NCBI GenBank assembly: GCA_948144175.1
Contig: CANXME010000817.1
Location: 1 to 64,000 of the forward strand
Reading direction: 5' to 3'
Length of the DNA: 64,000 nt
Source: Closterium sp. NIES-65
Taxonomy: Eukaryota > Streptophyta > Zygnematophyceae > Desmidiales > Closteriaceae
Under the pieces are notes generated by a model. The model made no database searches, was not told the origin of the DNA, and saw nothing but the letters and a program-made list of their open reading frames with translations. Positions 43,842-55,216 of this stretch are shown here, in pieces. Every line of letters begins with the position of its first letter. Position 1 is the first letter of the stretch. Made by a program: the position numbers and the translations under genes.

Positions 43842-43971
43842 TGTCAAATGTTATGTCTACTACAGTTTGTTTAGGCTGTAGTGGGGTAGTCACTATGGGG
43901 TACAGTAAGTTTAGGGTTTCCTACTTGTACCCAACTCTTTCCTAGTGCAATCACTCTTATTCATTCTGACA
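43842..43971 (+). repeat. E7 5' LTR
   Basis: 130 bp with core TAGGCTGTAGTGGGGTAG and TAGGGTTTCCTAC. It is followed by primer site TGGTATCACGAGCC (43972-43985). Confidence 0.92.
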
Positions 43972-43985
43972 TGGTATCACGAGCC

Positions 43986-45283
43986 TAGGTTGCCACCTAG
44001 GACCGCTTACTACTACGGGCCCACTATTCCGCTAGAAGCGCCCTCGTGTGCCCTACCTTACAAGCGCCCTCGTGCGCCTTTCTCTGCTCGTGCGCCCTCG
44101 CGCGCCCCACCCTTCGTTCTGCCTGCGCGCCGTCCTGCAGCCCTCGCGCTGCCTTCTGCTGCCCTAGGCCAGTGCGCCGCCCGTGCAAGCTAGTAGGGCC
44201 CACGAGCCGCCCCTGCAAGCTAGTAGGGCCCTCGAGCCGCCCCTGCAGGTCCGTCAGGCCCCCGAGCCGCCTCTGCAGGCCCGTCACGCCCCTGAGCCGC
44301 CTCTGCAGGCCCGTCAGGCCCGAGAGCCGCCCCTGCAGGCCCGTCAGGTCGGCGCGCTGCCCCTGCAGGACCACGCCGCCCGCGCGCAGCTTCTGCCCGA
44401 CCGCGCGCTGCCCCTACAGGCCCTCGCCACCCGCACGCAGCCTCTGCAGGCCCGTCAAACCAGCACGCGACCCCGTCAGGTCGCAGTCGCAGCCCCGTCA
44501 GGCCGCAGTCGCGGCCCTGTCATGCTGCAGCCGCGGCCCCGTCAGGCCGCAGTCGCGGCCCCGTCAGGCCGCAGTCGCGGCCTCGTCAGGCTGCACTCGC
44601 GGCCCTGCCCTGCCGTGACGCGGCCCCGCCAGCCCTGCAGCTGACGCGGCCGCGCCCTCTTGCTGACGCGGCCGCACCCTGCTACTGACGCGGCCGCGCC
44701 CAGCTGCTGACGCGGCGTCGCCCCTGCCCGCCGCGTCGCTCTGCTCGCCGCGTCGCCCCTGCCCGCGGCGTCGCCCCTGCCCGCTGCGTCGCTCTGCTCG
44801 CCGCCTCGCCCCTGCCCACTGCATCGCCCTGCCCTACCCCGCGCCGGGCCCCTAGAGCAGCCGCCCCTGGAGTAGCCGACCCTGCAGCAGCCGCCCCTGG
44901 CCCTTGGAGCAACCGCCACTGCAGCAGCCGCCCCTGCCCCCTGGAGCAGCCGCACCTGCAGCCGACCCTGGTCCCTGGAGTGGCCGCCCATGCAGCAGCC
45001 GCCCCTAGCTACTAGAGCAGCCGCCAGTGCAGGAGCTGCCCCTGGCCCCTGGAGCAGCCGCCCCTGCAGCAGCGAGCGTCGCGGCCCTGTCCCTACCCTG
45101 CACCAGCTGCCGCGGAGCTTCATGCCGCGGTCGCGGCCCCGCCCTGCTGTTGTAGCGGCCCCGCAGCTGCCTCCGTCGTGCGCCTGCCCTTCCCACCACT
45201 GGTGAGCACTGCCCTGCCCCTGCTGCTACTGCTACTGCTGCTCCTGCTGCTCCTGCTTCTACTACTGCTCCTGGCGTGGTCAG
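43986..45283 (+). repeat. E7 leader satellites
   Basis: GAGCCGCCCCTGCAGGCCCG-type units of about 30 bp occupy 44190-44370. CCGTCAGGCCGCAGTCGCGG units of about 22 bp occupy 44455-44610. GACGCGGC and GCAGCCGCCCCTG variants continue to about 45090. The capsid half of gag expected after the leader is absent. Confidence 0.87.
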
Positions 45284-45652
45284 ATGCAGCTCCAGGGCCG
45301 TCCGCGTGTGTCCCTCACGCCCCAGCAGCTTCGTGAGTGGTACGCCAGTTGGGGTTGTCGGGGTGGCAGTAGTGGGAGTCGTCCTAGAGTGGGTAGTTCG
45401 GGAGCTTTTTGTAGTGGCCTTGTGCAGCAGCAGCGTCGTCCGCGAGAGACTCTTTCTCCCCAGCAGCTTCGTGAATGGTACGCTCAGAGTAGAGGGTCGC
45501 TGAGTAGTGCTCGCTGCCCGTACGTTATTAGCACGGGTGTCCGGACTGGTCAGCCTTGCGGGACGCGTGGTCACACAGAGTCCCGCTGCTTCGCCCGTCT
45601 GAGCGTTGCTTGGCGTACAGAGTTTGGCGACGACGCTGGGCTCCCCGACTAG
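45284..45652 (+). pseudogene. gag: E7 gag remnant: two LREWYA motifs and knuckle
   Basis: 123 codons contain TPQQLREWYASW, then SPQQLREWYAQS, then the knuckle variant C-PYVISTGVRTGQP-C-GTRG-H-TESR-C (CX13CX4HX4C). The frame ends in TAG at 45650-45652. The N-terminal capsid domain is missing, so this is the C-terminal Gag end only. The first Met is probably not a real start. Confidence 0.85.
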
Positions 45653-47385
45653 GTGGAACTGCTTAGGCAGAGGGTAGATATCTTTGCTCTTGACTATGAT
45701 GCTATTCTTACTGCAATGTATGCATTGTCTACTAGTGCCGAGGGAGCCTGTCACCTGTGTGTGCCGCCTGACCCCGGTATCCAGTCTGCTGCTCCAGGTG
45801 CCGGTGAGGCTGCCGCTCTAGGTGCTAGTGCGTCTGCTGCCCCTGGTCCTGGTGAGGCTGCTGCTCTAGGTGCAGGTGTGTCTGCTGCTTCAGGTGCTTG
45901 TGAGTCTGCGCCTTTAGGTACTGCGTCTACTGAGGCACTGCACACCTTCACACTGGACTCAGGTGCTTCCCGCTGTTTCTTTCGCGACCGCACTGCCCTC
46001 GAGCAGCTCCCTAGGCCGGTTGCTGTCTCCCTGGCTGACCCCTCCGGGGGTCCGGTCCTTGTGACCTCCACCACTGCCCTCCCTTGTCCTGCTGTCCCGT
46101 CTGGCACACTGTCGGGCCTTTACCTCCCCTCGTTCTCTACGAACTTGGTGGCGGGTTCTGCGCTCCAGGACGCAGGTGTTCACTAGTTCACCCCTGCCTA
46201 CGAGCGTGTGACACACTACACGTGTGCCCAGACAGGTCGTCACCTGGCTACCTTCACTCGGCAGCCTGGGTCGGACTTGTACACACTGACCACCGAGTCC
46301 CCTCAGGTAGCGGCGTCTGCGTTTGCGTCAGGTCAGTTGTCCGCCCCCTGCTCGTGTCGCACCCTGTCGCACCAGACGGTCCTCTGGTGGAACCGCCTTG
46401 GGCACCCTTCGATGCAGCGCCTTCGTGGCATGCACTCTTGTTTCCTTGTCTCTGGTCTCCCCAGGTCACTACCTCCCCTGCCACCGTCCCCTGCCCCTCC
46501 TTGCCTTCCCTGTGTCGAGGGGCGGCAGCGTGCCGCTCCTCACTCCTCTGAGTTCCCCCCGACGGATGCTCCTCTGCAGACCCTTCACATGGACGTGTGG
46601 GGCCCAGCCCGCGTCCGTGGACAGGGCGGAGAGCGCTACATCCTGCTGGTAGTTGACAACTACACGCGTTACACCACAGTCTTCCCCTTGCGCACCAAGG
46701 GAGAGGTCCCTGCTGTATTGATCCCTTGGATCCACGCTACTCGTCTCCAGCTGGAGGGGCGCTTTCGCACGGACCTTCCCATCCTGCGACTGCACTCTGA
46801 CAGAGGTGGTGAGTTTTCCTCTGGCCTCTTGGAGGCCTTCTGTCAGGGGGAGGGCAATGAGCAGACGTTCACGCTTCCGGCCTCTCCTCAGCAGAATGGG
46901 GTTGCTGAGCGCCGCATTGGCTTGGTCATGGAGATCGCTCGTACCTCCTTGATCCATGCGGCTGCCCCCCATTTTCTGTGGCCGTTTGCAGTCCGGTACG
47001 CCGCGCATCAACTCAACCTCTGGCCCCGTGTCTCCGTTCCGGAGACCTCGCCGACACTGCGTTGGACGGGAGCGGTTGGCGATGCGTCTGTGTTCCGTGT
47101 CTAGGGATCTCGTGCCTTTGTCCGCGATACATCCGCGGACAAGCTCTCCTCCCGTGCCGTTCCTTGTGTCTTCCTGAGCTTTGTCCCTGACGCGCCTGGC
47201 TGGCAGTTTTACCACCCCACCTCGCGCCGTGTCTTCCCCTCTCAGGACGTCACGTTTGACGAGTCGGTCCCCTTTTACCGTCTCTTCCCCTACCGCACTG
47301 CCCCGCTCCCCCCTCCGCCGCTCTTCTTTACGCGAGGTGCTGCTTTGGTAGACCCCGTGCCTCCCTAGGGTCCTGCTCCCTCAGG
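45653..47385 (+). pseudogene. pol: E7 protease and integrase
   Basis: One frame holds FALDYDAILTAMYALS, the protease TFTLDSGASRCFF, an HHCC block starting at VLWWNRLGHPS (H to N change), HMDVWGPARV, LHSDRGGEF and SPQQNGVAERR. It is broken by TAG at 46184-46186 (Gln in VHQFTP), 47102-47104 (Trp before GSRAFVRD) and 47366-47368 (Gln). The frame is otherwise continuous, so decay is by point mutation. Confidence 0.93.
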
Positions 47386-47386
47386 T

Positions 47387-49735
47387 GTGTCCCAGGTAGA
47401 CCTGGTCGAGCATGTCGAGGTAGCTGTCGACTCTGGTCCTGCGCGAGGTTTTGAGCGTGCTGAGCCTGCGCGTGCTGAGCCTGAGCGTGCTGAGCCTGGT
47501 GGTGCTGGGTCTGGGGGTACTGCGACGAGGGGTGCTAAGCCTGGGGGTGCGGAGACTGGGGGTGCTGAGGCTGGGGGTGCGGAGACTGCGGGTGGTGAGC
47601 CTGGGGGTGCTGAGACTGGGGGTGTTGTCCCTGGGGGTGCTGAGTCTGAAGGTCCTGAGCCTGGGGGTGCTGCACCTGGGGGCGTTCTCACTTCCCAGCA
47701 GCTGCGTGAGTGGTACTCTCGGTATTGTCGCCGCCGCAGTGGTGCTGTGGGAGCTGGAGGTGCTATTGGAGCTGGAGCTGAGGGCGCTAAGCCTAATGGA
47801 GTTGGTGTTGCTGCTGACCCTCGGGTTGGCGCTGGAGGTGCTGGAGCCACTGGTCTTTCAGGTGCTCGTACTGGCGGAACTGGAGCTGCTGGGACTTGGG
47901 GTGCTACTGGAGCTGCTGGAGCTGGTCCTGCTGGAGGTGCTGCTGGTGCTGCTGGAGGTACTGGAGCTACTGGAGCTGCTGGTGGTGCTGCTGGTACTGG
48001 GGCTGGTGCTGCTGGAGGTACTGGTGTTGCTGGAGGTGCTGCTAGTGCTGGTCCTGCTGGAGGTGCTGCTGGTGCTGCTGGAGGTACTGGAGCTGCTGGT
48101 GGTGCTGAGCGAGTTGGAGCTGCTGCTGGAGGTTCTGGTGCTGTCTCTGCTGGTTCTGGGGGCACTTCACGGCTACAGCCGTACTTCGTTCCCCTCCTTC
48201 AGCAGGTTCTTGGTCAGCCGCTTCCTCCTTGTCCTGCTCCCTCCTTAGAGTGTCCTCCTCCTGTCTAGTCGCTGTCACAGCTACCACCTGCCTCGCCACT
48301 CCCTGGTCCTTCTCCCTACACTGGTCTGACAGGCGGTCTTATCGAGCGTCGTGAGCCTGAGTCTCGTCCTGTGTCGCCTGTGTCTCGGCCTGCGTCACCT
48401 GTTCATTCTGCTCGCACTGGTCGTCGTGTCCCGCGTCATCGTCCTCCTGCTGTCGCAGGCACTCACCAGATGGCGCTTCGTCCTTCCACTGCTCCACAGC
48501 GTGTCCCGCTGCCTTCTCCTCCTGCGTCCTCTCTTCCTACCCTTGATGACCCAGACTCTGACTCTCTTCGTGATGCTAGTCCTACTGTTACGCGTCTCCT
48601 GGACACTACTGTCACTGACCCTTCCTTTGAGTCAGCTGCTGCGTCTGCCTTAGTTGCTGAGCTTGTCGACTTTGCTGCTCACTGTCGTCTAGACTACGCT
48701 GCGAGTCTTGTTGCTGTGTCTGAGTCTGAGTCTGTCTATCCTCCGTCCGTCGGGGGTGAGTGTGCTCTTGGCACGGACGTCCTTGAGGACAGGCAGGAGG
48801 ACCTTGAGTGTTTTGCAGCTGCTGCACCTCATCTCGTGTCCATGGTACTTGCCCCTGAGGGAGACCCGGATGCTCCAGACATCCCGACACCGCGCTCTAA
48901 CGCTGAGGCGATTGCGGGTGAGTACTCCTCACAGTGGCAGTCAGCCATGGACGCAGAGATGGCATCATGGAAGTCCACTGGCACTTACGTCGCCGAGGTT
49001 CCCCCTCCTGGGGCGAACATCGTCAGTGGCATGTGGATTTTCAGGGTGAAGCGGCCGCCAAGTTCTCCGCCTGTCTTCAAGGCTCGTTATGTTGCTCGAG
49101 GCTTCAGTCAGCGAGAGGGAGTAGACTTCTTCCAGACCTTCTCCCCCACCCCGAAGATGACCACTCTTCGGGTGCTACTGCACATTGCCGCTCAGCATGA
49201 CTACGAGCTTCACTCTCTTGACTTCAGCACAACTTTCTTGCAAGGCAGCCTGCACGAGGAAATCTGGCTGCGCCGCCCTCCTGGCTTCACTGGGTCGTTC
49301 CCTCCTTGTACCCAGTGGAGCCTCCGGCGGCCGGTCTACGATCTCCGCCAGGCGCCACGTGAGTGGCACGACACACTGCGGACTACACTTGCGGCTCTTG
49401 GGTTCGCGCCTTCTACTGCTGACACGTCGCTGTTTTTGCGCACCGACACTTCGCTGCCGCCGTTCTACATCCTCGTGTACGTTGACGACTTGATCTTTGC
49501 CACTACTGACACTGAGGCTCTCGCCCTGGTGAAGTCGGAGCTGCAGAAGAGACACACGTGCACAGACATGGGTGAACTCCGCAGCTACCTTGGCTTGCAG
49601 ATCACCCGGGACAGAGCACGCCGCACCATCACACTGACTCAATCACACATGGTGCAGCAGGTCCTTCAGCGCTTCGGCTTCACAGGCCACTCCTCTGGCT
49701 ACAGGTCACTCGCTCTCAGCTCCACCTTCGGATGA
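47387..49735 (+). pseudogene. pol: E7 linker and RT
   Basis: Same frame as the integrase: VEVAVDSG, an AE-x-GG pentapeptide array, TSQQLREWYSRYC, and a Gly/Ala linker to TAG at 48266-48268. Then come the pre-RT block, ANIVSGMWIFRVKRPP, FFQTFSPTPKMTT, LDFSTTFLQG, PVYDLRQAPREWH, the catalytic ILVYVDDLIFA and YLGLQITRDRA. A deletion of about 16 bp at 49683 shifts the frame just before the RNase H connection. Confidence 0.93.
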
Positions 49736-50441
49736 GTCCGTAGAGCCGACTGGTCCTTACCCAGAGCTATTTCGCTGTCTCATGTACCTGATCACTTGCA
49801 CTCGTCCCGAACTCGCGTACCCTCTTGGCCTTCTGGCTCGCTACGTGGCACCTGGTCGGCACCGAAAGGTGCACATGGATGCTGCTAAGAGGGTACTGCG
49901 CTACTTGTGCAGTACATCAGGCATGGGACTCGTGCTTGGAGGGAGGAGCTCAGTTGTCCTCACTGGGCACTCAGACGCTTCTTGGGTTGACGACCAGGCT
50001 ACGCAGCGGTCGTCACAGGGTTACACCTTCAGCCTTGGCTCTGGTTCAGTTTCTTGGCATTCTACACGTTCGTCTTCAGTTCTCAGCTCCAGTTGTGAGG
50101 CTGAGATCTACGCCACAGCCATGGCTGCACAGGAGTTACGCTTGCTCACCTACCTGCTGAGTGACTCGGGAGAGCGGCCTCGTTCTCCTCCAGTGCTGTA
50201 CGTCGACAACAAGGCTACCATTGTCTTGTGTGAGGAGCACAGACTGGAGCACAGAATGAAGCACATCGCTCTGCGTTTCTTCCTGGCTCGAGAGTTGCAG
50301 CAGCGTAGTCAGCTTCGTCTGCGTTACGTGGCCACTCGGGCCAACACTGCTGATATATTCACCAAGGCACTTCAGTTTGGTGATCATCAGCGTTTCTGCA
50401 CTATGCTAGGGCTTGTGCCCACTTTTCCTCACTTGCTGTAG
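49736..50441 (+). pseudogene. pol: E7 RNase H
   Basis: The shifted frame continues to the normal end: MYLITCTRPELAYPLG, TGHSDASWVDD, SCEAEIYATAMA, YVDNKATIVLCEEHR and TADIFTKAL. About 220 bp of 3' UTR with TATATATATACC and the CTTTGCCTATGGGGGTG polypurine block follow before the 3' LTR at 50668. Confidence 0.93.
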
Positions 50442-50667
50442 GCTTTGCTTGTACTGTGATCTATATATATACCTGCATGCTTGCTTTGCTAGGGAGAGAT
50501 CACTCTGCTGTTTGTGTTGCATATATGCCTCTGCATGTTGCCTGGCCTTGTGGCCCTTTGCTTGTGCTCAGAGTGTGTGGTGACATTGTGATCCACCCTG
50601 AGCTTGCTTTGCCTTTCTTGACTGGTCTTGTGACCCCTTGCTCTCCCCCACTTTGCCTATGGGGGTG

Positions 50668-50797
50668 TGTCAAATGTTATGTCTACTACAGTTTGTTTAG
50701 GCTGTAGTGGGGTAGTCACTATGGGGTATAGTAAGTTTAGGGTTTCCTACTTGTACCCAACTCTTTCCTAGTGCAATCACTCTTGTTTATTCTTACA
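50668..50797 (+). repeat. E7 3' LTR
   Basis: 130 bp, matching the 5' LTR with a few substitutions, including TGACA to TTACA at its end. Confidence 0.92.
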
Positions 50798-50802
50798 ACT
50801 CA

Positions 50803-51613
50803 CTCCCTTCGTGCGGTCAAGGACACCTTCTTTGCTCAATGCCCCACCGAGCTCACCATTGACCTGCTTGAGAAGCACCTGCTGGCAGCCGAGACTAGTA
50901 TAGTAGCTGTCGGTGCGTCTCGCGGCGACCCCCGCACCCCTTTCTTCGAGGGGTGTTCCCCCTCCCCTCTTCTCCCGTCTGTCGCCTCTGCTGCTGCTGT
51001 CGACCTTCTTGGTGCTGAGAAGGTCGGGACCGCGTCCACTGCAAGTGCAAGGCGCCGCAGCGGCAAGGGCAAAGGGGGCAAGTGCAAGGCGCCGCAGCGG
51101 CAAGGGCAAAGGGGGCAAGTGCAAGGCGCCGCAGCGGCAAGGGCAAAGGGCGGCGGTGAGGATGGGGGAGGCGGTGGTGGGGGAGGTGGCAGCGGTGGGG
51201 GTGGTGGCGGGGCTGGAGGGGCCACTGGCAGCGGCGGGGGTGGTGACGGCAGCGGCGGTGTAGGTGGCCGGGGTTGGGGCGGTGGTGGTGGCGGTAGTGG
51301 ACGCGGTGGCGGTGGTGGCGGTGGTGGTCGTGGTGGCGGCGGCGGCGGTGGAGCTCGTGGAGGCTCTAGCGGTGGCCAGTGCCAGCAGCAGACCCTGACG
51401 CCCCAGGAGCTTCGTGAGTGGTACTCTCAGCGTGGGGGGGGAGGTCTTAGCTGCCCGTATGGCATCCGCACAGGTGAACGCACTGGTCAGACGTGTGGGA
51501 GGGCACCCACCCTGCAGCACTGCTTCTCCCGCCTCGACGACCCTTGGCGCACCCAGTTTCCGGCTGCTACTGAGCTGCCCCGCTGGTTTGATCTGATAGA
51601 AAAAAAACATTGA
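50803..51613 (+). pseudogene. gag: E6 gag, C-terminal part (after E7)
   Basis: It resumes with SLRAVKDTFFAQCPTELTI, then DLLEKHLLAAETSIVAVGAS and FFEGCSPSPLLPSVASAAA. A basic segment with the 42-bp-spaced KGGKCKAPQRQGQ repeat and a long Gly-rich tract follow. Then come TPQELREWYSQRG and C-PYGIRTGERTGQT-C-GRAP..C, a knuckle lacking its His. An A8 run at about 51600-51607 shifts the frame where FDLIxKNIDVYALDFDAIL should continue. Confidence 0.9.
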
Positions 51614-52888
51614 TGTCTATGCTCTTGACTTTGATGCTATCCTTGGTGCCATGTATGTATTGTCTCCTAGTGGAGAGGGTGACTGTTACCTGCGTGTCCC
51701 GCCCGACCCGAGCATTAGGACCAGTGAGGCTGCTGCACTTCATACTAGTGTGTCTACTGCCCCAGGTGCTGTGAGCCTTCCACTCTAGGTACTAGTCTAT
51801 CTGCTGCCTCAGGTACTGGTGAGGCTGCTGCTCTAGGTGCTCGTGAGTCTGCGCCCGCTGCGTCTACAGAGGCACTGCACACCTTCACACTGGACTCAGC
51901 TGCTTCCCGCTGTTTCTTTCGTGACCGCACTGCCCTTGAGCAGCTTGCTCGGCCGGTTGCAGTCTCCCTCGCTGACCCCTCTAGGGGTCTGGTCAGTGCG
52001 ACCTCCTCCACTGTCCTTCCTTGTCCTGCGGTCCCGTCGGGCACACTGTCAGGCCTCTACCTCCCCTCGTTCTCTACGAACTTGGTGGCGGGTAGTGCGC
52101 TCCAGGATGGGGGTGTCCACCAGTTCACCCTTGCCTACGAGCGCGTGACACACTGCACGTGTGCTAGGACGTGTCGCCACCTGGCTACTTTTACTCGGCA
52201 GCCGAGGTCGGACCTATACACACTGACCACTGAGTCACCTCGGTAGCTGCGTCTGCGTCTGCATCTAGTCAGCTGTCGGCCCCTTGCTCGTGTCGCTCCC
52301 TGTCGCACCAGATCGTCCTCTGGCACCACCACCTTGGTCACCCGTCAGTGCAGCGCCTTCGTGGTATGCACTCCCGGTACCTTGTCTCTGGTCTTCCCAG
52401 GGTTCTCCCTCCCCTACTACCCTCGCCTGCTCCTCCCTGTCTTCCCTGTGTCGAGGGGCGGCAACGCGCCGCTCCTCACTCCTCCTCGTTTCCCCCGACG
52501 ATTTCTCCCCTGCAGACGCTCCACATGGACGTGTGGGGCCCAGCCCGCGTCCGTGGACAGGGCCACGAGAGGTACTTCTTGATAGTTCTTGACGACTACT
52601 CGCTCTACACCACGGTCTTCCCCTTGCGCACCAAGGGTGAAGTCCCTGATGTTTTGATCCCTTGGATCCGCACTGCCCGTCTCCAGCTCAGCGAGAGGTT
52701 CCAGTCGGACTTTCCTGTCCTGCGTCTGCACTCTGATAGAGGTGGGGAGTTTTCCTCCGACCTCTTGAGGGCCTTCTGTCAGGGGGAGAGCATTGAGCAG
52801 TCGTTCATGCTCCCGGCCTCTCCACAACAGAATGGGGTTACTGAGCGCCGCATTGGCTTGGTCATGGAGGTCGCTCGTACCTCCTTGA
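51614..52888 (+). pseudogene. pol: E6 protease and integrase, first part (cut by E8)
   Basis: After DVYALDFDAILGAMYVLS the frame shifts near 51780. The protease block reads TLDSAASRCFF, with the catalytic DSG changed to DSA (GCT at 51899-51901). After a TAG near 52243, 52348-52888 encodes the integrase core: HMDVWGPARV, LHSDRGGEF, SPQQNGVTERRIGLVMEVAR, ending at E8. Confidence 0.9.
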
Positions 52889-53020
52889 TGTGAAACAAGG
52901 AAAACAGGAATGAAATGACTAAGGAAAGATTGGGTACAAATACAACCCTAGAAACCCTGTACCCCATATGTGCTACCCCACTATAGCCTACAAACATGCA
53001 TCAGCTATAATACTCTGACA
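52889..53020 (-). repeat. E8 3' LTR
   Basis: On the minus strand TGTCAGAGTATTATAG..CTTGTTTCACA. The adjacent CACCCCCATAGGC on the plus strand is the polypurine complement. Confidence 0.95.
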
Positions 53021-53233
53021 CACCCCCATAGGCTAAGTGGGGGAGAACAAGGGGTCACAAGACCAGTCAAGCAAAGCAAAGCAAAGCAAGCTCAGGGTGG
53101 ATCACAAAGTCACCACACAGTCCGAGCACAAGAGCAGGGCCAGAGGCCAGTTCACATGCAGGAGTACAGACATATATATAAAACTAGACAAGCAAGAGCA
53201 GGTATATATATATATGTCTCAGTACAAGTGAAG

Positions 53234-54205
53234 TCAAGAGGAGAGCAAGTGAGGCAAGACAGGTACAAGACCCAGCTGGGTGCAAAAGCGCTGATGGTCA
53301 CAAGGCGCGAGTGCCTTGGTGAACACATCAGCAGTGTTGGCCTCAGAGGCCACGTACGCAAGTCGCAACTGACCACGCTGCTGCAGCTCACGAGCAAGGA
53401 AGTAGCGGAGAGCAATGTGCTTCGTTCTGTGCTCCAAGCGCTGCTCTCGACACAAGGCCAGCATGGCCTTGTTGTCTACGTACAGCACTGGAGGAGAACG
53501 AGGCGGCTCTCCAAGGTCAGTCAGCAGGTAGGTGAGCCAGCGAAGCTCCTGTGCAGCCATGGCCCCGGCGTAGATCTCAGCCTCACAACTGGAGCCGAGA
53601 ACCGAAGACGAGCGAGTAGACCGCCACGAGACAGAGCCGGAACCAAGGCTGAAGGTGTAACCCTGTGACGACCGCTGTGTAGCCTGGTCGTCAGCCCAAG
53701 AAGCGTCCGCGTGGCCGGTAAGGACCACTGGACTCCGCCCTCCAAGCACTAGCCCCATGCCCGACGTACTGCACAGGTAGCGCAATACCCTCTTCGCTGC
53801 AGCCATGTGCTCTGGTCGGTGTCTCCCAGGAGCAACATAGCGTGCAAGGATGCTCAGAGGGTATGCAAGGTCAGGTCGTGTGCAGGTCATCAGGTACATG
53901 AGGCAGCCAACAAGCTCTGCATACGGACCACTCGACTCTACGGACTCATCCGAAGGCAGAGCTGAGAGTGAGTGGCGAGTAGGCAGAGGAGTGGCCTGAG
54001 GCGAGGAGTACGTGAAGCCGAAGCGCTGAAGGACCTGCTGCACCATGTGTGACTGAGTCAAGGTAATGGTGCGGCGTGCTCTGTCCCGAGTGATCTGCAA
54101 GCCAAGGTAGCTGCGCAGTTCACCCAGGTCTGTGCACGTGTGTCTCTTCAGCAGCTCGGACTTCACGTAGGCGAGTCCAGCAGTGTCCGCTGTGGCAAAG
54201 ACCAA
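53234..54205 (-). pseudogene. pol: E8 RT C-terminal fragment and RNase H
   Basis: 323 codons starting just after the YVDD catalytic motif (VFATADTAGLAYVKSE), then YLGLQITRDRA, TGHADASWADD, SCEAEIYAGAMA, YVDNKAMLALCREQR and TADVFTKAL to a normal end. The frame is fully open and very close to E2, so the deletion is recent. The Met at its start lies at the deletion junction. Confidence 0.94.
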
Positions 54206-54214
54206 GTCGTGTAG

Positions 54215-55216
54215 ATATGCAGAAAGGCGGCTCAGCGACCGGGCGGCTCGGGTGCACAGCGGCTCGGCTCCCGGGCGGCTCGGCGGCTGGGCGGCTCGGG
54301 CGCAGGGCGGCTCGGCTCCCAGGCGGCTCGGTGGCTGGGCGGCTCGGGTGCAGGGCGGCTCGGCAGCAGGGCGGCTCGGGTCCCGGGCGGCTCGGCGTTG
54401 GGCGGCTCGGCTGCTGGGGCGGCTCGGCCGGCAGGAGCAGCGGCGGGCCGGCAGGAGCAGCGGCGGGCCGGCAGGAGCAGCGGCGGGCCGGTAGGTGCAG
54501 CGGCGGGGCCGTCAGGTGAGGCGGCGGGCCGGCAGGAGCAGCGGCGGGCCGGCAGGAGTAGCGGCGGGCCGGCAGGAGCAGCGGCGGGCCGGCAGGAGCA
54601 GCGGCGGGCCGGTAGGTGCAGCGGCGGGGCCGTCAGGAGTAGCGGCGGGCCGGCAGGAGCAGCGGCAGGCCGGCAGGAGCAGCGGCGGGCCGGAGGGTGC
54701 AGCGGCGGGGCCGTCAGAGGCGGCGGGCCGCTGGGTGCTGCGGCGGGCCGGCAGGTGCAGCGGCGGGCCGCCAGGAGCAGCGGCGGGCCGGCAGGAGCAG
54801 CGGCGGGGCCGTCAGGTGAGGCGGCGGGCCGGCAGGAGCAGCGGCGGGCCGTAGGGTGCAGCGGCGGGGCCGTCAGAGGCGGCGGGCCGTGGCCGCGGCA
54901 GTAGAGGCGGGGCCGCGTCAGGGGAGGCGGCGGGGCCGCGTCAGGGGAGGCGGCGGGGCCGCGTCAGGGGAGGCGGCGGGGCCGCGTCAGGGGAGGCGGC
55001 GAGGCCGCGTCAGGGGAGGCGGCGAGGCCGCGTCAGGGGAGGCGGCGGGGCCGCGTCAAGCAGGCGGCGGGGCCGCGATCAGGAGAGGTGGCGGGGCCGC
55101 GTCTGAGGGACAGCGGGGCCGCGAGGGAAAAGGCGACCCGAGGGGTCGCTAAAAAAAATGCGCGCCTCGGGGCGCGCTTCGGTGGGCCCTAAGAAAACGG
55201 TCCTAAGGGAGGACCC
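54215..55216 (-). repeat. E8 leader satellites
   Basis: On the plus strand GCGGCTCGG-type units occupy 54230-54420, GGGCCGGCAGGAGCAGCGGC 20-bp units 54425-54890, and GGGGAGGCGGCGGGGCCGCGTCA 23-bp units 54915-55065. Open frames here are repeat artefacts. Confidence 0.92.

Larger units (their letters stand above)
43842..50797 (+). mobile_element. E7: copia element nested in E6 gag
   Basis: LTRs of 130 bp at 43842-43971 and 50668-50797, TGTCAAATGTTATG. The 5' one ends CTGACA and the 3' one CTTACA. The target flanks CCTGA (43837-43841) and ACTCA (50798-50802) match 3/5, but E6 gag resumes in register (LVTRLPD, then SLRAVKD). Order: primer site, leader, nucleocapsid-only gag remnant, protease, integrase, RT, RNase H, polypurine tract. 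It has at least four nonsense codons. Confidence 0.93.

Noticed and set aside
47365-48165. 266-codon Pro/Ala frame opposite the E7 linker
   Set aside because: Antisense shadow of the Gly/Ala linker in E7 pol.
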